A stretch of DNA of 43,492 nt, taken from IMG/VR virus record IMGVR_UViG_3300025168_000173, positions 1-43,492 of that record, one strand, 5' to 3'. This document shows positions 14,360-20,882 of this stretch, piece after piece (position 1 is the stretch's first letter; each line of letters opens with the position of its first letter). Made by a program: the position numbers and the translations under genes. Below the pieces are notes generated by a model. It made no database searches and had not been told where the DNA came from. It saw only the letters and a program-made list of their open reading frames with translations. This DNA comes from a virus.

Positions 14360-14400
14360 ACCCCTTCGACCAAGCGTGGGTTTTGCTCAATAGAGCATAA
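14356..14400 (+). CDS. Orphan tag: 14-codon mini-gene without cargo
   Basis: The ATG at 14356 overlaps the stop of the previous gene (ATGA) and opens MNPFDQAWVLLNRA, after which TAA follows. This is a complete tag with the final Lys changed to Asn and nothing behind it. Fifteen bases (TTCGACCAAGCGTGG) are identical to the tag of the gene at 13266. It is either a decayed gene whose cargo was lost or an empty slot for acquisition of new cargo. I cannot tell whether the peptide is made. Confidence 0.55.
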   Translation: MNPFDQAWVLLNRA

Positions 14401-14427
14401 TTCCGATGATTATAAGTATCCTTCTAT

Positions 14428-14464
14428 ACATATAGATATATTAATCTCTATATATAGACAATAC
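14428..14464 (+). promoter_or_regulatory. Promoter-like 37-base element, copy B, heading the late operon
   Basis: This element matches 5171-5207 over 37 bases with two differences, and contains the palindromic TATA-like CTATATATAG. Transcription about 25 bases downstream would start near 14478. ACAGATAAGG follows here at about 14479 and GCAGATAAGG follows copy A near 5264. The first gene of the late operon begins at 14530 behind GAGGTCAC. It is the only evident promoter before the long run of structural genes. Confidence 0.68.
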
Positions 14465-14529
14465 ATAAGACACTTAGGACAGATAAGGCTTAAGATGACC
14501 CCCACCGTGGGCTAGAGCGAGGTCACAGT

Positions 14530-15189
14530 ATGAGTAGAGATGTCGGAGACACAAATGAAATGAAAATGACTGGGTTGATTTTATCTCAATCAGCCTTAGT
14601 TGGATTAGCAATAGGAGTGTATAGTTCGGGACTATGGATGCCAGCAGGTTCTAGTGCGAGTTCAACGATAGATGGAATGACTTATGCAATGGGTGCGTTA
14701 GCAGTTCAGACAATAGCATACTATTTGTTTAAGATGTTCTTTGAACAATCTATGAAAGAAAAAGTAGAAGTTGCCGAAATGCAAAGAAACAGGCAAAATA
14801 TGTATAGACAGCAACAAATGGGCTTTGACCAACGTAGAGCAGATTTAGAATTAAGGCAAATGGAATTACAATTAGAAAATGAATTACGTTTAATGCATGA
14901 AGACCCTAGTAGATTAGCCCAAAATACAGAAATGTACAACGGTGGGTCTGTTAGTACTGGTATTCAAGGTGACTATCATAACACCGCTAATCCTTTCGGA
15001 GTACCTAGCCATGTTGCAAATAACGAAGCACCTATGAATCTTGGACTTTCTAATACACAACAAGCAGTTGATTTAATGGGACAATCTAATTTACCATCAC
15101 GCACATTACCTATACCGCCAAGAAATGGACAACCAACAAACCAACGAATGAAGAAAGATGGTACACCGGATTTAAGATATAGAGTATAG
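14530..15189 (+). CDS. Membrane protein with two helices and Gln-rich coiled coil
   Basis: The 219-residue protein has two hydrophobic segments, LILSQSALVGLAIGVYSSGL (about residues 16-36) and MTYAMGALAVQTIAYYLFKM (about 49-70). A long charged Gln-rich coiled coil follows (QNMYRQQQMGFDQRRADLEL, LRQMELQLENELRLM). The C terminus is Asn/Pro-rich and disordered. It is the first gene behind the late promoter, and the next genes also code for membrane proteins. A role in a membrane-bound assembly or exit step is possible. I do not recognise a family. Confidence 0.75.
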   Translation: MSRDVGDTNEMKMTGLILSQSALVGLAIGVYSSGLWMPAGSSASSTIDGMTYAMGALAVQTIAYYLFKMFFEQSMKEKVEVAEMQRNRQNMYRQQQMGFDQRRADLELRQMELQLENELRLMHEDPSRLAQNTEMYNGGSVSTGIQGDYHNTANPFGVPSHVANNEAPMNLGLSNTQQAVDLMGQSNLPSRTLPIPPRNGQPTNQRMKKDGTPDLRYRV

Positions 15190-15203
15190 TGTGGTAGGAC
15201 AAG

Positions 15204-15491
15204 ATGGTGCTACCGGGACAACTAATTCCTTCTCCTTTGCGTATATTTCGCAATGTCGGTGATGATTCGGTAGAAGAAACTCTTCGAGCAATGCATTTTG
15301 CAAACACCGTTGATAATACATATGAATGGGGAATTGGGTGGGTTAGAACAATAATCATATCTTTTGCTGCTGTTATGTCTGTATCTGCTTTGGAAGCAAA
15401 CTCTGATTGGAATCTTTGGGAATTTACAGTAGAGTGGTTGTATCAAAAAATAGCAGACTTTGGTTCTTGGATAACAAATAAATTTAGTTGA
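15204..15491 (+). CDS. Small single-span membrane protein
   Basis: The 95-residue protein has one hydrophobic stretch, VRTIIISFAAVMSVSALEA, in the middle. Before it is a charged section (RNVGDDSVEETLRAMHFANT) and after it an aromatic-rich tail (WNLWEFTVEWLYQKIADFGS). It lies between another membrane protein and a GTPase with an N-terminal hydrophobic segment. Function unknown. Confidence 0.7.
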   Translation: MVLPGQLIPSPLRIFRNVGDDSVEETLRAMHFANTVDNTYEWGIGWVRTIIISFAAVMSVSALEANSDWNLWEFTVEWLYQKIADFGSWITNKFS

Positions 15492-15502
15492 GTTGATGCT
15501 TA

Positions 15503-16219
15503 GTGGTCGCTGCAAGTGGTAGTGTATTAGTTGGAGTAGCCTTATACGGGAAACAAGCGTATAATAATTGGAAGTCACGAAGAGTAGGAATTTATGGCGC
15601 ATCTATGGTTGGTAAGACAACTTTAGACAAATATATGACTACTCCGGGTGAAATGGAAGAAATACCTGAACATGAAAGAACTAAACATTTTAAGATAATT
15701 ACACGTTATATATTACCTAAACCTACACGTAAAAGAGTACGTTGGGAAGGTGAAAGAAGAGTTGTTCATTCTGCTGATATAGGTGGGGAAGAACGTTTTT
15801 GGAATCTTTGGATTGATGATATGGTGAATCGCCAATGTGAATATGTTGTATTTATGTTTGATGATAGAGCATTCAAAGGCGGTGATGACGCTCTACAACA
15901 AGTGGGAGGTTTTAGATTCTTAGTGGATAATGTAATAGAGCGAAATTATAGATATAGGAATTGGAAAAGTTGGAGAAAGGGTAAGAGATATGTACCTAAG
16001 ATGATATTATTAGTTGCAAACAAGGCAGATAGATATTTTGATGCTAAAGCAGCACAATTATGGAGAGAGGGTAGAATAGGAGAACATAAGATATTTGACC
16101 CTTTTAGAGAAGACTTAATTCGATTACAAAAAGCAGGTGTACCTACACGACGTTCTTTCATGGCTACCCGCATAGGATGGAATGTAGAAAACACATTATT
16201 AGAGATGATTGATTACTGA
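15503..16219 (+). CDS. Membrane-anchored small GTPase-like protein
   Basis: The 238-residue protein starts at GTG with a short hydrophobic segment (ASGSVLVGVALYG). It has a P-loop GASMVGKT (residues 32-39), a switch II-like ADIGGEERFW with Asp92, and NKAD (173-176), the guanine-specificity motif. The order and spacing match the Ras/Arf/SRP-receptor-beta type of small GTPase. The chain lacks an obvious effector domain. Viral small GTPases are unusual, and this one is encoded in the late operon next to two membrane proteins. The GTPase call is firm; the role is unknown. Confidence 0.82.
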   Translation: MVAASGSVLVGVALYGKQAYNNWKSRRVGIYGASMVGKTTLDKYMTTPGEMEEIPEHERTKHFKIITRYILPKPTRKRVRWEGERRVVHSADIGGEERFWNLWIDDMVNRQCEYVVFMFDDRAFKGGDDALQQVGGFRFLVDNVIERNYRYRNWKSWRKGKRYVPKMILLVANKADRYFDAKAAQLWREGRIGEHKIFDPFREDLIRLQKAGVPTRRSFMATRIGWNVENTLLEMIDY

Positions 16220-16262
16220 CCTCAATAGTGACCTTTTAGAGGTAGTAGTGTGTGCGAGAGGT

Positions 16263-16442
16263 ATGGCGAAGGGGGCGACGGCAACTGCATTAGTCTCTAC
16301 TGGTGGTACTAGCAACTCCCTTAGAACAACAATTCCTATGTGGATTGTAGAACAATTTGGCTTATCTGCTGGCTCTAAAATAGAATGGTCACTAGAAGTT
16401 AAAGATGGGGAAATGTCTATTTCAGTAAGCCCACAGGAGTGA
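16263..16442 (+). CDS. AbrB/SpoVT-type swapped-hairpin DNA-binding protein
   Basis: The ATG at 16263, preceded by GAGAGGT, is a better start than TTG 16209 in the same frame. The 59-residue product holds SNSLRTTIPMWIVEQFGLSA then GSKIEW and a closing strand GEMSISVSPQ. That is the SLRTTIP...GL..G..hEW core of AbrB-like transcription factors, common in archaea and in archaeal viruses. It probably works as a dimer on DNA, and the palindromic TATA element of this operon is one candidate target. Its placement in the late operon suggests feedback on late transcription. Confidence 0.82.
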   Translation: MAKGATATALVSTGGTSNSLRTTIPMWIVEQFGLSAGSKIEWSLEVKDGEMSISVSPQE

Positions 16443-16447
16443 TATGT

Positions 16448-17416
16448 ATGGTAATGGGTATGAATCCTTTCTATAATCAACAACAGCCAAATTTGGGCCA
16501 AATGAATGATGCTACATTAATGGCATTATCACAACAGGGAAATCCACAATTTACCCACGCTGCACTACTAGAGCAACAATCTGCTCAACAACAAATGCAA
16601 AGAATGGCAGTAGAAAAAAACATAGAAGTTCCTAAAGTAAATTTTTATCCTTCCCGTCACGCTAATCCATACAAAGCGAGAAAACTAGATATTCGTCAAG
16701 CATACAAACTTTTGGCTCCTACTAAAAGGTCAATTATAGACCCTAGAAGATTATTTCGCCATAGTAAATATATGTATAATAAAGATACTGCTGTATGTTG
16801 TGTAGATGGTTGTAACGTAAAACAATTAATACAACATGATAATTTATATTCTAGAATAACTGATGAAGAAAGCGGTAGAACATTATGGGATATGTATTGG
16901 CAGAATCCTGTCACTGGAGAACCTGAGGCGTTTATTGCAAGAGAGGGAGTAACTAGTGGTCGTAAAATGAGAGCGACTTATTGTCCTGAACACCTTCATC
17001 TGTATCATCTACTTTGTAAATGGGAAGAACAGCAAGATGTTGAAGATGAAATGAAACCTAGTCGATTTCGCGACAAAATAAAAAGAGGTGTGAGCATAGT
17101 TACAGTACCAATATCTACTGTTACTGGTGGACAAACAGGCCCATCACATCCTATGATTACAAAATATGAGCCTTTCTTTGCTGAAATTTCAGCAGACGTT
17201 AGAGGTAGTAATGGTATTAGTATGCAACATTATGTTAATCCTGTTACTGGTGAAAATGATATAACTACTATTACATTTGATATGAGGATGTTTCAAAAAG
17301 AATTGTTAGACATGAGTAAACCTAATCAAGCCTTTCAGGATATATTAAACCAACAGGCTCAAGTCCTCAGCCCAACTCCGATGATACCGGAAGCGATGAT
17401 GGAGGGTATGCAATGA
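16448..17416 (+). CDS. Putative virion protein with Cys/His-rich zinc site
   Basis: I prefer ATG 16448, nine bases after AGGAG; ATG 16454 and 16460 are alternatives and GTG 16439 is less likely. The protein of about 322 residues has a Gln/Asn-rich start (MNPFYNQQQPNLGQM), then a zinc-binding segment built from AVCCVDGCNVKQL, YCPEHLHLYHLLC and a nearby His. The second half (TVPISTVTGGQTGPSHPM, ISADVRGSNGISMQHYVNPV) reads as a beta-rich fold. It overlaps the next gene by four bases. It sits upstream of the packaging genes; function unknown. Confidence 0.75.
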   Translation: MVMGMNPFYNQQQPNLGQMNDATLMALSQQGNPQFTHAALLEQQSAQQQMQRMAVEKNIEVPKVNFYPSRHANPYKARKLDIRQAYKLLAPTKRSIIDPRRLFRHSKYMYNKDTAVCCVDGCNVKQLIQHDNLYSRITDEESGRTLWDMYWQNPVTGEPEAFIAREGVTSGRKMRATYCPEHLHLYHLLCKWEEQQDVEDEMKPSRFRDKIKRGVSIVTVPISTVTGGQTGPSHPMITKYEPFFAEISADVRGSNGISMQHYVNPVTGENDITTITFDMRMFQKELLDMSKPNQAFQDILNQQAQVLSPTPMIPEAMMEGMQ

Positions 17417-18069
17417 CGATGAACTGGAATACACAACCACCGCAAAATTCAGCATTGAATCTCAGTCAAACTGGTGCACCTAATACACCTATGGGTGGGT
17501 ACAACGGTGGTTATACAGCCCCACAACAAGGTTGGTATCAACAACCACAACAACAACCGGGTTTTCTAGGCTCTATGTTTGCAGGTGCAACTGGTCAAGA
17601 CCCATATAATCAACAAGCAATATTACCACCAAGTGAAACTGAAATATTAATGACTATGTTAAATACATCATTTCCAGTAGAAAGATTTCTCCAATCTCCT
17701 ATCTTTCCTATGTTGTTAGAAGTTATTAGTCAAATTAATACTTTTTCATTATTAACTGTACTAAAAAGTGCAAGTTATAATTTTGATGAAGAAAATGGAG
17801 TATTCAAATTAGACTTAGCATCTTTACCTACTGAACTACAAACTATGAGTTCAGAAAATGTAATGTCACAAATGAACTCTATGACTAATACAGTAAACCA
17901 AACAATTTCAAATGCAGATAGTCAAAGACAACAGACAATGCAAAATGCACAACAAAGTATGTTACAAAGTCAATTATCTAATGCGCTTGCTGACCCCGGT
18001 ATGATAAATAATGTAGCACAAGGTAGTGGTACTTTCTTCCGTAATTTCATAACTGGAGGTAGAGCATAA
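17413..18069 (+). CDS. Gln/Asn-rich putative virion protein
   Basis: The 218-residue protein has a Gln/Pro/Gly-rich disordered N terminus (GGYTAPQQGWYQQPQQQPG), a folded-looking middle (PVERFLQSPIFPMLLEVISQ, LASLPTELQTM) and a Gln/Ser/Asn-rich C-terminal helix. The start overlaps the previous stop (ATGA) and the stop overlaps the next start by one base (TAATG). The family is unknown. Confidence 0.72.
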   Translation: MTMNWNTQPPQNSALNLSQTGAPNTPMGGYNGGYTAPQQGWYQQPQQQPGFLGSMFAGATGQDPYNQQAILPPSETEILMTMLNTSFPVERFLQSPIFPMLLEVISQINTFSLLTVLKSASYNFDEENGVFKLDLASLPTELQTMSSENVMSQMNSMTNTVNQTISNADSQRQQTMQNAQQSMLQSQLSNALADPGMINNVAQGSGTFFRNFITGGRA

Positions 18070-18344
18070 TGCTTGGTGGTAAAAATCCGTATGGTGGAGG
18101 CATGAGTATGCCAATGCCAAAACAATTAGCAGATATGTCAATGCATATGTTAGCACCTAAAAGACAAGTAATTGTTGACATGGTAATGGTTCAATTAATT
18201 AGTGCTATACTTATTTTTATGGGAATTTTAATATTCAAAAACGGTGATATTACACAAGCAGAGATGTCGATGTATATGGTAGGCGTCTTTCTTTCGTTTA
18301 TACTCTTGACCTCTATATATCAGAGAATAACACGTTATGTATAA
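18069..18344 (+). CDS. Small membrane protein with two helices
   Basis: The 91-residue protein has a Met/Gly-rich N terminus and two hydrophobic helices, MVQLISAILIFMGILIF and MYMVGVFLSFILLTSI, separated by KNGDITQAEMS. It ends RITRYV. The hairpin topology with a short polar turn recalls small viral pores, but no holin family is recognisable. It is the fourth membrane-linked gene of the late operon. Confidence 0.72.
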   Translation: MLGGKNPYGGGMSMPMPKQLADMSMHMLAPKRQVIVDMVMVQLISAILIFMGILIFKNGDITQAEMSMYMVGVFLSFILLTSIYQRITRYV

Positions 18345-18379
18345 GCAATACTGATTAAGCGGTTAGTTCTCCGCTATAC

Positions 18380-19063
18380 ATGGTTGAGCGAGAGCCAGTT
18401 ATGAAACGCTCCTGTGCGTTCTGTCAAAGTGATGACAGAGAAGTACTTGAGGAGGCAGTCAAGAACGGTGAAATGTCCTGTAAACAATTGGACAAAGATA
18501 TGAGTTGGAGGTCTAATACTGCTGATAGGCATTATCGAAATCATATGGGTCAATATCATATGGCTGCGAATCCATCTTGTGTAATATGCTCTAATGAGAA
18601 TAGGTCAAGATTTGAAGAAAGATTCTTTGCCGATGGTTCTGAATCAGAAGTTATTGCTACTGAATTAGAAATACAGGAGAGTACTGTGTATCATCACATG
18701 AAGCACCACTTTCAGCCGTTGGTTCAACGCTCGGCAGCAACTGAGGTCGCAATTACAGTCGGAAATGAAATTACCGTATTACGAAGTAATGTTGAAAGAC
18801 TCAACGGAAAATTAACAGAATTGATGGATGAGGGTAATGTCCATGAAGAAGGATTTGTTAGAAATGCAGTTTCTTTGCACAAAGAAGTAAGAGAGTCAAT
18901 AAAAGATTTAACAAAGTTCCAAGACCAATGGGGTACTATGGGTGAAGGTTCTCAAGTTAATCAAACAATCAATATACTCAATGTAGAACTAGCCAAAGAA
19001 AGTCCTGAAACTTGGAAGAGAATAAAAACTCAATTACAAGAAACAGTGGAGGGTATGGAATGA
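18380..19063 (+). CDS. Duplicated zinc-HTH protein, candidate small terminase
   Basis: The 227-residue protein has two similar units. Unit 1 (residues 12-61) has CAFC, a helical section SCKQLDKDMSWRSNTADRHY and HMGQYH. Unit 2 (66-110) has CVIC, EVIATELEIQESTVYHHM and KHHF. Each reads as a C-x2-C pair followed by a helix-turn-helix and a His pair, so a zinc-stabilised DNA-binding module was duplicated. A long coiled coil follows (EVRESIKDLTKFQDQW). Small terminase subunits combine an HTH with a coiled-coil oligomerisation part, and the position upstream of terL fits. The role is inferred. Confidence 0.75.
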   Translation: MVEREPVMKRSCAFCQSDDREVLEEAVKNGEMSCKQLDKDMSWRSNTADRHYRNHMGQYHMAANPSCVICSNENRSRFEERFFADGSESEVIATELEIQESTVYHHMKHHFQPLVQRSAATEVAITVGNEITVLRSNVERLNGKLTELMDEGNVHEEGFVRNAVSLHKEVRESIKDLTKFQDQWGTMGEGSQVNQTINILNVELAKESPETWKRIKTQLQETVEGME

Positions 19064-19470
19064 TACCAATTACTGATTTGATGCAGGTTACTCATCCGGG
19101 TTATCAAGTATACTCGTTAGGAGTAGATAGAACTAATCCTAACATACACTTACCAGTATTTTTAGATTATTGTACATGTGTATGTGAAAGGTTTAGACAT
19201 TATGCAACTCAACATACTGAAAGATTAGTTACAGAAAATAGTTTAATGAAGGTTATTGATATTGTTAAGGAACTAGATGAATCCGATGACCCTGAGATAG
19301 TCTTTCCTTTAAGAGGTGCATTAATTGGAGCATCATATGAATTTATAGAGCATTGTAAAGATATGGGTAATTGTTTCAAAACACCTCATACTATGAAAAA
19401 TTTCTATAATAACTTAGGCGGTATGGTTCAAGAGTTAACAAAAAAATTTGCTGGGGTAGATGAAATATGA
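19060..19470 (+). CDS. Uncharacterised helical protein (136 aa)
   Basis: The ATG at 19060 overlaps the previous stop (ATGA), so it is preferred over an earlier in-frame start at 19012. The protein has a Cys pair (YCTCVCERF) in the middle and long helices (NSLMKVIDIVKELDESDDPE, LIGASYEFIEHCKDMGNCF). It overlaps the next gene by four bases. I do not recognise it; the position between the terminase-small candidate and virion genes suggests head assembly. Confidence 0.7.
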   Translation: MIPITDLMQVTHPGYQVYSLGVDRTNPNIHLPVFLDYCTCVCERFRHYATQHTERLVTENSLMKVIDIVKELDESDDPEIVFPLRGALIGASYEFIEHCKDMGNCFKTPHTMKNFYNNLGGMVQELTKKFAGVDEI

Positions 19471-20882
19471 GTAAAATTTTTGTTAAATCTAGTGACGGTA
19501 TCATGAGCCTTCAAGATACTAGAATGTATAACCCTAGAAGTGAATCATCGTATATGTTCCGTAATAACGATGAAGATGAGACAACATATACTGGTCATGA
19601 AGATGGCGCACATCGTGACGAGATGACCGCGAAAAAGAAAAAAGAAAGAGATGACAGAAAGAAAGAGATGACAGATATAAAACATATCAAAGTCAAACCA
19701 TCTGAAATAAATAGTATCTCTGACGATGATGAACAAGAAGAAGATGAAAAATTAAATCGTGAAGTAGAACCATCAAAATTAACAGGCCCACCGGGTAACA
19801 TGGGATTTTTGACTAGTTTAGCAACTCAAGCGAAAGGACCGGGTGCAGCAGGTGGACATGCTTTTGCCACTGGTGAACCTATGGAAATATCATTTCAGTT
19901 ACTAAAGGCTAAAGGTCATGATGAAAGACAGGGTTTTATTGGAACACCAAAGAAAGAGAAAAAGTCAAAAAATAATAAAGATAAAAAAGTTGCTATTCGT
20001 GCTAAGAAAGATAAGAAAGAGCGCTCTAAAAAATGGAGACCTTCTACTGGTCAATTCAAGATGCCACCCGGTGGTATGAATCCTCAATCGGCTACTGGTC
20101 GTAGAGCCAAAGCAAGAATGCGTGGTATTAAGGGTGCAAAAAAAACTGGTTTAGGTAGAGCACACTTAGCAGTTGAGATGTCACATCGAGGTGTAAAGAC
20201 AAAACAACCTCAATCAAAAGACCCAAGAAAATATAGACAATATATGGGTCAACAAGAAGGTAGAAAAAGATTAGGCGGTGTGAGAACGGTATCATCTCAA
20301 CCTGCTAGATTCGGTGCACGTTCTTACAGTGCGGGTCCAACAGGTGCTGGAATGTTACAAGGTCGAGGACAAATGGTTAGAAGGCCAGCACTAAAACCAC
20401 ATAGAGCACCACCGTTAATTCCACCACAAACTCCACATGCACCATCAATGCCACAATTATCAATACCTAGCCCACCGCCTATATCACAACCAAGCAATGG
20501 TGTAGCAGTTCAGGGAATGGCTAATCAAGTGCCAACATTCAATCCTAGTAGAGTCCCAACATCATCAGTGCAGGGGGTGATGACGGGGCCAAAAGGAAAA
20601 GGTAGTCAATTACAGAAAAAGGGACTATCATACTATGACATTGCTGAATTAAGGCAATTAGTTAATGATGCACGTCGTGCTTTGAAAAATAAAGAGTCAA
20701 AGAAAAAGGGTAAGGGAACTGGAGACACGAGTGGCGCTGGTAGTAATTTACCAGCCCATTCTGAAAACGGACCAGTCACAAGCACAAAACCCGAAGGTGC
20801 AACGGAAGATGAAACAGATGCACGCAGATTTGGTATTAACCCGTTAGATTTGTACACAAGTAGAGGTGGAAGAACACCATGA
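19467..20882 (+). CDS. Basic, Pro-rich virion-type protein with internal tag
   Basis: The 471-residue protein starts with an acidic low-complexity section, then holds GEPMEISFQLLKAKG (tag core residues 138-147), the only clear tag downstream of 14400. After it comes a strongly basic domain (KKEKKSKNNKDKKVAIRAKK and TGRRAKARMRGIKGAKKTG) and a Pro-rich linker (PHRAPPLIPPQTPHAPSMP). The C terminus ends in a Lys/Ser/Gly stretch. A cut at the tag would free the basic part, which looks DNA-binding, from the acidic N-terminal part. It overlaps both neighbours by four bases. Confidence 0.75.
   Translation: MSKIFVKSSDGIMSLQDTRMYNPRSESSYMFRNNDEDETTYTGHEDGAHRDEMTAKKKKERDDRKKEMTDIKHIKVKPSEINSISDDDEQEEDEKLNREVEPSKLTGPPGNMGFLTSLATQAKGPGAAGGHAFATGEPMEISFQLLKAKGHDERQGFIGTPKKEKKSKNNKDKKVAIRAKKDKKERSKKWRPSTGQFKMPPGGMNPQSATGRRAKARMRGIKGAKKTGLGRAHLAVEMSHRGVKTKQPQSKDPRKYRQYMGQQEGRKRLGGVRTVSSQPARFGARSYSAGPTGAGMLQGRGQMVRRPALKPHRAPPLIPPQTPHAPSMPQLSIPSPPPISQPSNGVAVQGMANQVPTFNPSRVPTSSVQGVMTGPKGKGSQLQKKGLSYYDIAELRQLVNDARRALKNKESKKKGKGTGDTSGAGSNLPAHSENGPVTSTKPEGATEDETDARRFGINPLDLYTSRGGRTP

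Noticed and set aside
9806-14400. Reading the repeated tag as a signal peptide or membrane anchor
   Set aside because: The motif is amphipathic (acidic and Lys residues alternate with Trp/Leu), is too short to cross a membrane and often occurs inside proteins, so export is unlikely.
6977-14400. A CRISPR array or iteron repeats as the cause of the repeated DNA
   Set aside because: The repeated segments lie in frame at the starts of genes, with variable spacing of hundreds of bases, and differ at silent sites, so they are coding motifs.
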